Below, piece after piece: positions 18,462-27,220 of a stretch of DNA of 64,000 bases. The DNA lies in the NCBI RefSeq assembly GCF_965230805.1, contig NZ_OZ246019.1, forward strand, positions 1,922,001 to 1,986,000, in the 5' to 3' direction. The notes beneath the pieces are model-generated. The model saw only the letters and a program-made list of their open reading frames with translations. It ran no database searches and was not told where the DNA came from. Made by a program: the position numbers and the translations under genes. The stretch comes from Marinifilum sp965230805. Lineage in GTDB: Bacteria > Bacteroidota > Bacteroidia > Bacteroidales > Marinifilaceae. The number at the start of each line of letters is the position of its first letter. The first letter of the stretch is position 1.

Positions 18462-19886
18462 TTATCTGGGGTTTGGTTGTAATCCATTTGTTATTACCGA
18501 TTGTGGCAATTGTATTGCAGTTCTGATATCATTGGGAATTAACTGAAATTCATTCTCATTTAAATCTATATGAGCAACCGGTATCTCAAATCTTTTGATA
18601 TCGAACCATCTCAAGCCCTCATCAAGAAATTCCTTTCTTCTCTCATCAAGCAAGAACTTTATCATAGCATTTTTAGTATCTGCTAAAGAATAAAACTCCT
18701 TTATTTGCTCAACATTCAGGATACCTCCATTTTTATACCTCTTGTCTGCCAGCGTGTGATAATCATCTAATGCCTTCTGATATTCAGCTTGCATGATGTA
18801 AGACTCCATTCTATTCAAAAGAACCTCTTCACCCCTAAGCTCGCTTTGAATGAAATATGGATAACCTGTATTAGAAGTCACATATCGAAAAAGTTCGTTG
18901 TATTTGGGAGCAACCGTTGCTCCAGATATATGATCCCATTGCTGATTTCTAATGTCATCCTCTTTCTGAATATTGTTTTCAAAAATATTTATAAAGATGT
19001 CTGTATTACTTCTGTAGCCATAGTTTACTCTCGCATAAAAGGTTTCTTTTCGCATAACTAAAAGGTTAAAAATCTCGTTAACATCTGAATTTTTAGCTGC
19101 CATATCACTAAAGCTTGTTCCTTTGTATATTTGAAAAAGATCTCGAACGTAAGCAGAAGGATTCTCTTCCAAAACTAAATTACAGTACTGCAAACATTTT
19201 TGATAATCCTTTTTATATAAGAAAAACCGAGCAGCAAAGGCATATGCTGCCTTTCTTGTAAAATGATATTTTTTTGAACCAATAAAATAGTCATTCTTTA
19301 ACCATGTTAAACCTGTTGTAAGGTCATTTTCAATTTTCTCGTACACCTCCTTTACCGTACTTCTCGAATATTTTTTAAACAACTCATCTTCTATATCTTC
19401 TACGTAAGGAATTCCCAAGTCCTTATCGGCAGTATTTGCATTATAATGTTTAGAGAAAATATTTAGCAATATAAAATGATTATAAGCTCTGGAAATTAAG
19501 GCTTCACCTCTTATTGCAGATCTTAAATCATCGTCGCCATTAAGTTTATCAATTACAGCCAGAGCCTCGTTACAATGGGCAATTGCATAGTATGCATTTT
19601 CCCAAAAGAAGGTTGGTGATTCCTGAGATTCGTATGAATCCATAGGTGCCCATGTAAAAGCTTCTGTCATATGATCTCGTTGCAAATTACCTGGAATAGC
19701 CACAACATTATCCGTCATCCACTCCACAAATAAATAAGTTCCTTGGTTATAGGAATTTGCTATCAGCATGGATGCATCTTCAACAGTTTTTAACTCTTGT
19801 CTATCGTCAGGATTTTCGTCTAAGAATGAATCACAAGAAAACAAGTGAAAAGCAGATAACAATATAAGCAAGCGCCTTTTCATCAA
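18462..19886 (-). CDS. SusD/RagB-family nutrient-binding lipoprotein
   Basis: A 474-residue surface lipoprotein with lipid Cys18 (LLSAFHLFS then Cys). It has the SusD opening CDSFLDENPDDRQELKTVED, TPR-like helices (GEALISRAYNHFILLNIFSKHY, FAARFFLYKKDYQKCLQYC) and the family C-terminal block LLDERRKEFLDEGLRWFDIKR. It acts as the lid and ligand binder on the SusC channel. It starts 16 bp after the SusC stop. Together with the metallopeptidase it suggests a peptide or glycoprotein ligand rather than a plain glycan; no glycoside hydrolase is present in the locus. Confidence 0.92.
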   Translation of the reverse strand: MMKRRLLILLSAFHLFSCDSFLDENPDDRQELKTVEDASMLIANSYNQGTYLFVEWMTDNVVAIPGNLQRDHMTEAFTWAPMDSYESQESPTFFWENAYYAIAHCNEALAVIDKLNGDDDLRSAIRGEALISRAYNHFILLNIFSKHYNANTADKDLGIPYVEDIEDELFKKYSRSTVKEVYEKIENDLTTGLTWLKNDYFIGSKKYHFTRKAAYAFAARFFLYKKDYQKCLQYCNLVLEENPSAYVRDLFQIYKGTSFSDMAAKNSDVNEIFNLLVMRKETFYARVNYGYRSNTDIFINIFENNIQKEDDIRNQQWDHISGATVAPKYNELFRYVTSNTGYPYFIQSELRGEEVLLNRMESYIMQAEYQKALDDYHTLADKRYKNGGILNVEQIKEFYSLADTKNAMIKFLLDERRKEFLDEGLRWFDIKRFEIPVAHIDLNENEFQLIPNDIRTAIQLPQSVITNGLQPNPR

Positions 19887-19902
19887 AACAAATATGGGAT
19901 AT

Positions 19903-22900
19903 TTAAAAACTTAAATTTACAGAAAAACTGTAAGTTCTGGCCATTGGCAAAGAAATTCCTCCGGATTGAAAAAATTCGGGGTCAATTCCATTTAATTTTT
20001 TATCGGAATACAGCAAGGTTATATTATAAGCCTCCAATTTAATTTTAGCAGAACTTAAACTCAAAGATTTTAACCATAAATCAGGCAACTGATATATCAC
20101 ACTAACATTCTTTAGTCTGACAAAACTCCCATCAGCAACTCTTGCAGAACTTTTATTATAAAGTTGATAAGGATTTAATCCATCATTGCTTAAAGACTCT
20201 GAATCCCACCTCGTAAGTATCGCCGGAATATCAGTTATATTCTCATCACCAGCTTTCATCCATCTATTCTTTAAACCTCCTGGCAAACTCGAATAATCAT
20301 CATAGTTATCGTTAAACGCATCTTCTAATCGAATCTTATTTCCAAATCGATAATTTATACCAACTAATAAAGTGAGTCTTTTAAACTTAAATATGTTCTC
20401 TAATCCTCCAAACCCTTTTGGAGTGGTTGGGCCTTCATATTTTAAATAGTTTAATATGTCTATCCTGTTCTGTAAATTTATTCTTTGTATTATTTCTCCA
20501 TCGGATCCATAAAAAAGAGGTATACCTTTTTCATCTAATCCCGCAAAAGGAATCGAAAATAAACTATTGGAAGAATATCCTTTTATATTCGTTCCCAATG
20601 GTTGAATTGCATCTCCAATTCTTGGCTCATTATAAAACTCAGTTATCTTATCTTTTCCATAACTAAAAGTGAATCTGGTATCCCATAAGAAGTAATTCTT
20701 CTTAATATTTCGAGAACTAAAAGTAAATTCGAAACCATTAATTTCCATTTCGCCTACATTACCATACCTATTGCGAATTCCTCCGATACCACTTGTGGTA
20801 ACAAAGCCAAGTAAATCTTTTGACTTTCTTCTGTAGTATTCAAAATCCGCATAAAATTTTCCGTCAAGAACTTCCAGCTCCAGTCCTAAATTAAACTCAA
20901 ATAATTTTTCCCAAGTAAGATCTTTATTAGCCAACTCTTCTATATACAAAACGGTTTCACCATCATCAGCAGAAGGCCTTAGAGGCTTGTCGGTTTTCAA
21001 AATAAGAGATGGACTTACACCAGTTCCATTATCTCCGGATAAACCATAAGTTGTTTTCAGTTTTAATCTATTGATAAAATCGTAAGACCTCATAAAGTTT
21101 TCGTCGTGTAAATTCCAAGCAGCACTAACATTCCAACTAGGCAAATATCTTGAATCACTGCCTTTTCCTTGGCGGTTATCTCCATCATGCCGAATCGTAG
21201 AATTGATAATATACCTGCCTTTATAAGTATAAGATGCTGTTAAAAAAGCCCCTGTAAACCTATACCTTTCCTTGTTCCTATAGTAATCTTCCTGATCGCG
21301 AAACTTAAGGTACCTGTTAAGGTTTGGATCAGTAATTGTGATACCTCCTTCTTTATAAGAATATCCCCATTCCTCATTATGAATTTCTTTTCTATCCGTA
21401 TATCTGATTTCCTGTCCAAATAATAAATTGGCAATATGATTATGATCTGATCTAATTTTCCAATCAATTATATTTCTAATAAAATAACTGGTTAGTGAAT
21501 TTTTGGTAGTGTTATAAAATCCTCCGTGAGGCAAAATTGTATAAGGATCTCTTTCTGGTGAATCAGAATCATCGAAAAGAAAGCTATTATTATCAACAAA
21601 AAGTGGGTTATCTGCGCGGTATGCTTCAGCATGATTTGAAGTTTCGTGTATTTTTTGTTCACGCATAGTATTGACCCAACGCCCTTGAAATTTTGTTCGG
21701 AACCTTAATTCTGAAGTTAATGCAAAATGCAAGTCTCCTTGGAACAATACATCATCAACATCAACATTCACATAATTGTGATTCAGCTCATATAAAATAT
21801 TAAACGGAGCAAAATCTCTTCTAAAGTATTCCAACTCCCCATTCTCACTGTTAGGCCTTATACTTCGACTAGTATATAAGGCATAATTGAAAGGATTAAT
21901 ATCGAAATTGCGTTCATATATACCAGTTATTGGTTCAAATTTTCTATCCTTCGATCCAGGCAAATTCTGATCTCGCTTATTTCCAGACAACTTGAACCCT
22001 ATCTTCAACCTTTTAGAAATATCAAAATCAGCTTTTACCAAAGCGGTATAATTCTTTACATGATCAGCAACTGTTTGCCCATTATCATGATAGTATCCTA
22101 AAGAAGTATAGTATTTTGACTTATCAGATCCGCCTCGGATACTAAATGAATGCTGCCGGGATATGGAATTTCTAAATAAAATATCAAACCAATTGGTATT
22201 GGAATTTGCATACTTTGACAAAAACTGATAATTCAGCCCTCCATCTGATCCCCAACTTATATTGTTGCTTGCAATCTCATGAAACATTTTACTTAAAGCT
22301 CCATGATTAGAAGCAGATGATGCTTTTGCAATATCGATCCATCCTTTCTCATACAGTTCTTCATACACCGACATCTCTTGATCTGAAGGTAAAATATCGA
22401 ATTGGGAATAGTTTGGCTTTCGACGAATTATTACACTACCGGAATAGGTAATTTGGGGTTTACCCGTTTTTCCTTTCTTAGTGGTAATTACGATTACACC
22501 ATTCATCGCTCTAGCTCCATACAGAGCAGTTGCCGAAGCATCCTTCAAAACCTGGAATGATTCAATGTCATCAGGATTGATTCCAACTAAACCAGAACTA
22601 AGAACCGTTGATAAATTTCCCGAAGTTAGATCATTGTTAGTAAGTTCAACAATATCCTCCTGCACCACTCCATCAACCACCCAAAGAGGTTTGTTGCTAC
22701 CATTCACCGAGGCCTTTCCACGAATACGTACAATTGGTGAAGTTCCAAAAGTACCGGAGATGTTTTCAACCTGCACACCAGACACATGCCCTTGCAGCGA
22801 CCTACTAACATCAGCAATGCCTGAAAGAGCAATATCCTCTTGGTCTAACTTATTGGCTGCACCTGTAAATAAGCTACGGTCGATTTTCTGAAAACCTGTA

Positions 22901-23523
22901 GTTACAATTACTTCTCTTAACTTTTCATCGGAGGGGTATAAAACAACATTTACTTCTTTTAAGTCACCAATATTAATCTCTTTGGTTTTCATGCCTATAA
23001 ATGAAAAAACCAAAACAGAATTGGAATCATTTGCTGTTAACAAGGAATAATTCCCCTTAATATCTGTCGAAGTGCCAAAATATGTTCCTTTTATTAGCAC
23101 CGATACTCCAGGTACAGCCATACCTTTATTATCAGTAACATTCCCTTTAAGATTTTTTACACGAAAAACATAATTGGGTTCAAAATTTAATCGATTAACT
23201 TTTGGCTTTATTATAATGACTTTATCTCTAATTTCGTATGTTAAGCCTGTTTTTAACAAACATTCGGTGAGAATCTTCTTAATGCTTTTAGGTGAACCAG
23301 AAAGATTAAGCCCTTTAATCTTCTTAATATCACCTACATTATACAGAAATGTGTATTCCGTTTTTTCTTTGATGGCATTCATTACCTCAATTAAACTAAC
23401 ACCTTTCATTCTCAACCTTATACTTTCTTCCTGCGTTAAAGCATTAGACTTTTGTCCGAAAAATACAAATAGCAAAAAGAAAAACAGGAGCCTAATCACA
23501 AAAAACTCTTTTCTTTTCTGCAT
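19903..23523 (-). CDS. SusC/RagA-family TonB-linked outer-membrane protein with STN domain
   Basis: A 1206-residue outer-membrane transporter. After a signal peptide, about residues 30-105 form an STN domain (RMKGVSLIEVMNAIKEKTEY), the part that contacts FecR-type anti-sigma factors. Next is a carboxypeptidase-regulatory domain (VKNLKGNVTDNKGMAVPGVS). Then comes the SusC plug, with RIRGKASVNGSNKPLWVVDG and SFQVLKDASATALYGARAMN. The rest is a large barrel ending MARTYSFSVNLSF. The STN domain matches the FecR and ECF sigma genes immediately upstream, so ligand binding should induce the locus through a surface-signalling cascade. Length is normal for SusC proteins with an STN domain. Confidence 0.93.
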   Translation of the reverse strand: MQKRKEFFVIRLLFFFLLFVFFGQKSNALTQEESIRLRMKGVSLIEVMNAIKEKTEYTFLYNVGDIKKIKGLNLSGSPKSIKKILTECLLKTGLTYEIRDKVIIIKPKVNRLNFEPNYVFRVKNLKGNVTDNKGMAVPGVSVLIKGTYFGTSTDIKGNYSLLTANDSNSVLVFSFIGMKTKEINIGDLKEVNVVLYPSDEKLREVIVTTGFQKIDRSLFTGAANKLDQEDIALSGIADVSRSLQGHVSGVQVENISGTFGTSPIVRIRGKASVNGSNKPLWVVDGVVQEDIVELTNNDLTSGNLSTVLSSGLVGINPDDIESFQVLKDASATALYGARAMNGVIVITTKKGKTGKPQITYSGSVIIRRKPNYSQFDILPSDQEMSVYEELYEKGWIDIAKASSASNHGALSKMFHEIASNNISWGSDGGLNYQFLSKYANSNTNWFDILFRNSISRQHSFSIRGGSDKSKYYTSLGYYHDNGQTVADHVKNYTALVKADFDISKRLKIGFKLSGNKRDQNLPGSKDRKFEPITGIYERNFDINPFNYALYTSRSIRPNSENGELEYFRRDFAPFNILYELNHNYVNVDVDDVLFQGDLHFALTSELRFRTKFQGRWVNTMREQKIHETSNHAEAYRADNPLFVDNNSFLFDDSDSPERDPYTILPHGGFYNTTKNSLTSYFIRNIIDWKIRSDHNHIANLLFGQEIRYTDRKEIHNEEWGYSYKEGGITITDPNLNRYLKFRDQEDYYRNKERYRFTGAFLTASYTYKGRYIINSTIRHDGDNRQGKGSDSRYLPSWNVSAAWNLHDENFMRSYDFINRLKLKTTYGLSGDNGTGVSPSLILKTDKPLRPSADDGETVLYIEELANKDLTWEKLFEFNLGLELEVLDGKFYADFEYYRRKSKDLLGFVTTSGIGGIRNRYGNVGEMEINGFEFTFSSRNIKKNYFLWDTRFTFSYGKDKITEFYNEPRIGDAIQPLGTNIKGYSSNSLFSIPFAGLDEKGIPLFYGSDGEIIQRINLQNRIDILNYLKYEGPTTPKGFGGLENIFKFKRLTLLVGINYRFGNKIRLEDAFNDNYDDYSSLPGGLKNRWMKAGDENITDIPAILTRWDSESLSNDGLNPYQLYNKSSARVADGSFVRLKNVSVIYQLPDLWLKSLSLSSAKIKLEAYNITLLYSDKKLNGIDPEFFQSGGISLPMARTYSFSVNLSF

Positions 23524-23612
23524 AATCGACTAATTCAATTTTTTTTCATAATTTGGAGCTGTGATTTGGTTAGTATTACACTGCTAGTTATAGCTGTGTT
23601 TATTGGCTTTGT

Positions 23613-23638
23613 CCGGGGTTTGTGGCAGCAAATCCCGG
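23613..23638 (-). promoter_or_regulatory. Stable hairpin in the FecR-SusC spacer
   Basis: CCGGGGTTTG and CAAATCCCGG form a 10-bp stem around a 6-base loop. It begins 4 bp after the FecR stop codon. On the transcribed minus strand it is not followed by a T run, so it looks more like an RNA-processing or stability hairpin than a terminator. On the plus strand a T run does follow. Confidence 0.5.
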
Positions 23639-23642
23639 TTTT

Positions 23643-24803
23643 TTATACCTTCTCCACCAGAAGACCTTTGTCTTTTATTGTAAATTTTACTTTCTGTGTT
23701 AGCTCTATCAACTCCAATATCTGATTGATATTATCATATCGTGTAAGATCTCCGGTGAATCTCAATTCTCTAATCGATTCATTTAAGAAAAATACCTCCA
23801 CATCATACCATCTGGAAAGTCTATTCATGATATCCTCCAAGCTTTCATTTTCAAAAACAAATCGTCCGTCCTTCCAAGCAGTATAAATTCTTGTATCAAC
23901 TTCCTGTTTTAATGTTTTTCCTGATATAGGGTTGAAAATGCATTGCTCATTCGGTAATAATAAAACTTTATTTTCGAACAAAGTGTCATCAACTATAACT
24001 TTCCCTTCAACTAAAGTAGTCACAATTTCATATGAATCGGAATACGCATTCACATTAAATGAAGTACCTAACACTTTTATCTGTAATTTATTTACGTCGA
24101 CAACAAATGGATGAACAGAATCCTTAGCTACTTCAAAGAAGGCTTCCCCTTCAAGTTCTACTATTCTTAGCCCTGATCCAAATTCTGATGGAAATCTAAG
24201 TTTTGAATTTGAATTGAGCCAAATTCTCGTTCCATCCATTAGTGTCAACTGATATTCCCCACCCCTGGGAATAATAATGGTATTAAAGGTTAATTGTGGT
24301 ATGGTATTATCTGATCTTTTCTTATAAATTAACTCCTGAGTGTTATTTGATATGATTACCCCCCCCTCGTTCAAAGTGACTTGTTGATCAAGGTGATATA
24401 TTTCACCATCGCTCATAATCAATAGAGCTTTATGAGTTCCCGGTTTGATTATGCTCGCAGATCTATTACTTATGATGCTTGAAAAGTAATATGTAGTTCC
24501 TAAGGCTAGAATAAGAACTGCTGCAATTCTCATTACATTTAACCTTAACTTTCTATGTCTATTCTTTTTTATTCTTGATTGAATTTTATCCCATCCCAAA
24601 TCTTTATTAGATCGCTCCAACTTGGTTTGTCTATTAAAATATTGTTTTTCAGGATTCATTGAAAGTTTATGAAATAAAGCCAAATTCTCTTCTTTGGTAT
24701 TCTTCCATTCCTCCAGGTACTGATTTTCTTCATGGCTTAATCGACCCGCCAATCGTTTAGCAATTAAATCAGCAATTTTAAATCCTGAATTTAAATCTTT
24801 CAT
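23643..24803 (-). CDS. FecR-family anti-sigma factor
   Basis: A 386-residue membrane protein that should hold the adjacent ECF sigma factor inactive until the SusC receptor signals. The N-terminal cytoplasmic part has the usual SHEENQYLEEWK segment. A single membrane helix lies near residues 88-108 (VMRIAAVLILALGTTYYFSS). The FecR domain follows (IIPRGGEYQLTLMDGTRIWLNSNSKLRFPS, given here in full phrases of the motif split at TL; then VELEGEAFFEVAKD and VLGTSFNVNAY). The C-terminal DUF4974-like domain (FENESLEDIMNRLSRWYDVEV) probably contacts the STN domain of SusC. The gene is 104 bp after the sigma gene, with a terminator-like hairpin between them. Confidence 0.92.
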   Translation of the reverse strand: MKDLNSGFKIADLIAKRLAGRLSHEENQYLEEWKNTKEENLALFHKLSMNPEKQYFNRQTKLERSNKDLGWDKIQSRIKKNRHRKLRLNVMRIAAVLILALGTTYYFSSIISNRSASIIKPGTHKALLIMSDGEIYHLDQQVTLNEGGVIISNNTQELIYKKRSDNTIPQLTFNTIIIPRGGEYQLTLMDGTRIWLNSNSKLRFPSEFGSGLRIVELEGEAFFEVAKDSVHPFVVDVNKLQIKVLGTSFNVNAYSDSYEIVTTLVEGKVIVDDTLFENKVLLLPNEQCIFNPISGKTLKQEVDTRIYTAWKDGRFVFENESLEDIMNRLSRWYDVEVFFLNESIRELRFTGDLTRYDNINQILELIELTQKVKFTIKDKGLLVEKV

Positions 24804-24844
24804 CGTGTTCTTTTCATTAATATGTGCTAAAACAGGCTTGCTTT

Positions 24845-24883
24845 AAAAAAGGGTGACAAAATACTTTAAAACTTTGTCACCTT
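24845..24883 (-). terminator. Intra-operon terminator or attenuator between sigma and FecR genes
   Basis: On the minus strand a 9-bp stem GGTGACAAA / TTTGTCACC is followed by C and six T. It lies between the ECF sigma stop and the FecR start, so it may limit expression of the downstream genes relative to sigma. Confidence 0.7.
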
Positions 24884-24907
24884 TCTAATTCTTTGTAATC
24901 TATAGGA

Positions 24908-25459
24908 TTAAAGCAATGTAAATAAATCTTTCAAGTTCTCTTTTAAATATTTATTAGCACGTTGCTTTTGTGTTTTAACAGTATTTATGGAAATATTCAG
25001 ATCTTCTGCAATCTCGGCATTTTTAAGCCCTTTTAAACTTAACAAATAAATAAATCTTGCCGATTCGGGAAGCCTCTCAACAGTTTCTGCAATTATTCTA
25101 TTTACTTCTTCCTCAATCACATTGTTCAAAAAATACTCTTCACTCAAAACATCAACTTTTGATTGAGTTTCATGTTTCCTCATTACTTTTTGATGGTCGA
25201 GATAATTTAAACATGAATTGCGAACAGCTTTGTATAAAAAAGATTTGATAGATGCTTCTTGAAAAAAGGATGTTCTCTTTTCCCAAACTATAATAAAACT
25301 ATCTTGTACAATGTCTTCAACAGCTTCATTATTCAGAATATATTTTTGTCCGAAAAGTAATAAGGCCTCATAGTATTTATCATACAAATGCCTAAAAGCG
25401 GATTGATTACCAATTCTGAATTTTTCTATAGATATCGTGCTGTGTATTTGCATGTACAA
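24908..25459 (-). CDS. ECF-type RNA polymerase sigma factor
   Basis: A 183-residue sigma-70 family factor of the Bacteroidetes RagB/SusD-associated ECF type. Region 2 is seen as AFRHLYDKYYEALLLFGQKY and VEDIVQDSFIIVWEKR. Region 4 is seen as LPESARFIYLLSLKGLKNAE and IAEDLNISINTVKTQKQRA. It is the first gene of the minus-strand SusCD locus and should direct polymerase to the SusC promoter after release from FecR. Met3 is an alternative start. A hairpin with a T run follows the stop codon. Confidence 0.93.
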   Translation of the reverse strand: MYMQIHSTISIEKFRIGNQSAFRHLYDKYYEALLLFGQKYILNNEAVEDIVQDSFIIVWEKRTSFFQEASIKSFLYKAVRNSCLNYLDHQKVMRKHETQSKVDVLSEEYFLNNVIEEEVNRIIAETVERLPESARFIYLLSLKGLKNAEIAEDLNISINTVKTQKQRANKYLKENLKDLFTLL

Positions 25460-25604
25460 ATCTATTACTGGACTAACAATATTATAAAATAATATAGGAA
25501 ATCATATCATTAAATGAATTTGATTATCAAATATATTAAAACAATAGAATGTACCGATAATTAAAGACGCTGCCTTAGGTTCTCTTTAGGATCAAAAAGT
25601 ATCC

Positions 25605-26777
25605 CTATAATCCCAATTTGATTTTAAGATGTTTCGGTAAAGCAGCTTTATGTACCATGATAGCTACTGTTTTTAATCTTAGATATGCTTCACTCATGTT
25701 CAAAAATCCACCAAATTTATTACTATCAGCAGCCCAAGAGTTCTTCGTTTTATAGTATTTAATTCCTTGTGGATCCTTCACAATTCCGATAATATGCATG
25801 AGGTGATCATCGGTTGTCTCAAAATTATCAAAGGTTATCTGACGCAGTTCTTGAGTCACTTCCTGTTCTTTGATATTCTTTTGAACCTTTTGCTTCTTAT
25901 TCTCAACCTCATCTTCCCATTTTGCAATCTCAGAATTACTCATCTCAGTTTCTTTCATTGTTGGTAGTACAGCATATCCATTTTTGTGCGAGAATCCTGT
26001 TTCACTAACATCTCCATCCCAACAGATAGAATAACCATTTTCCAAAGCATAATTCACTAATTCCATTAGCTCCTCAATCGGCAGGTTATAATATAAATCA
26101 TTCGACCAATTATCTGGAATTTCCAAATTAATCTTTTTATAAAACGGGTGATGCGAGTATGATGTTAACTCAATATAATCTTCCGTATTAAAACCCAGAT
26201 CAGTGGCAAATTTTTGAGGACTAACAGTTTTACCTTTATACTCAAAATTTTCTGGCAGCTTACCCATATACGTATCAAGGACTCCATTTATGGAAGCAAA
26301 CCAAACTGGTGTAATCTTTTTATTTGGATTTTTGACAATCTCATCTATCATGGCTTTTGTTGACTTAACCATTTCTCTGTGGATATGGTAATCTCCTTGA
26401 TATAGGTTACCCGAATAAACTGATTCAGGAACAAATCCGTTAGTTCTAATGACATTCATTACATCATGAGCTTGTCCGCCTTCACTATAATTGCCTTTGC
26501 CATGAACACGAAAATAACGTTTAGCTTTCTGGGAGTAGGCTTCTCGAACGATGTACATTTCAGATAAATCCAACTTAGGTGCACCCATTCTTAATAGTTC
26601 TGTTTCTATAAATGAAACGGTGGCAAAACACCAGCAAGTACCAGTACTTTGTTGATTTTTTACAGAAGTTGTATGCACTTCTGTAACTGTTGTAAATTTC
26701 TTTACCTTCTGTTTGTTTTGAGTTTTTGCTACAAGCAAACTACTACAACAAAATAATGTAAGAAGTAATTTATTCAT
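25605..26777 (-). CDS. Exported C1-family cysteine peptidase (bleomycin hydrolase/aminopeptidase C type)
   Basis: A 390-residue peptidase with a signal peptide (MNKLLLTLFCCSSLLVAKTQ). The active-site Cys is residue 48 in QSTGTCWCFATV, preceded by the oxyanion Gln. The catalytic His lies in DDHLMHIIGI and the Asn in YYKTKNSWAA. The insert EMYIVREAYSQKAKRYFRVH is typical of the PepC/bleomycin hydrolase branch. Cytoplasmic PepC enzymes have no signal peptide, so this is the exported Bacteroidetes version and probably trims peptides in the periplasm or outside. It lies upstream of, and on the same strand as, the broken MmcQ gene's 3' side, but nothing indicates an operon. Confidence 0.9.
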   Translation of the reverse strand: MNKLLLTLFCCSSLLVAKTQNKQKVKKFTTVTEVHTTSVKNQQSTGTCWCFATVSFIETELLRMGAPKLDLSEMYIVREAYSQKAKRYFRVHGKGNYSEGGQAHDVMNVIRTNGFVPESVYSGNLYQGDYHIHREMVKSTKAMIDEIVKNPNKKITPVWFASINGVLDTYMGKLPENFEYKGKTVSPQKFATDLGFNTEDYIELTSYSHHPFYKKINLEIPDNWSNDLYYNLPIEELMELVNYALENGYSICWDGDVSETGFSHKNGYAVLPTMKETEMSNSEIAKWEDEVENKKQKVQKNIKEQEVTQELRQITFDNFETTDDHLMHIIGIVKDPQGIKYYKTKNSWAADSNKFGGFLNMSEAYLRLKTVAIMVHKAALPKHLKIKLGL

Positions 26778-26782
26778 TTGAT

Positions 26783-27136
26783 TTAGTTTACAAAAATATT
26801 TAACTCTGCCTGCTTTTTATCAGGCATTTTTTCAATTACAAGCTGATAGGATTTATCGAAACAACTCTTAAGCAAGTCATCTGGAATACTTCCATCGATT
26901 ATTACAGTGTTCCAATATTTCTTATTCATATAAAGTCCTGGCAGCACAGCTGGATATTGCCCTCACAGTTCAATTGCAACTTCCTTTTCACATTTTAAAC
27001 TCATACTCAAATTTATATTTGCAAGCTGGAACAATTTATCCAAAACCTTAAACACAAAAACTTCATTATCGAAAGGGAAACTTTCTATTACTGCCTTTTT
27101 AGATAAGCAAAACAATCTATGCTCTTCTATATTCAC
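26783..27136 (-). pseudogene. MmcQ/YjbR-family gene interrupted by an in-frame TGA
   Basis: From a GTG at 27136 the frame encodes 117 residues of an MmcQ/YjbR (CyaY-like fold) protein: an opening MNIEEHRLFCLSKK, then FPFDNEVFVFKV, and the family motif NKKYWNTVIIDGSIPDDLL near the end. Codon 58 is TGA at 26963-26965, where relatives usually have Arg (ELREQYP); CGA to TGA is a single transition. No other lesion is visible. It is therefore either a very young pseudogene or a base error in the assembly. The length otherwise equals that of intact family members. Confidence 0.75.
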
Positions 27137-27220
27137 GATTTAATAGTTTATTAAAAGTCTCTTAAACTCAAGACTAACAAATATAGATAGTTTTGCACAC
27201 ATCTTTTAGCTATAGTTGAT

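Noticed and set aside
22481..22891. A 136-codon plus-strand frame inside susC
   Set aside because: It lies wholly antisense to the plug domain of the SusC gene and has no independent support.
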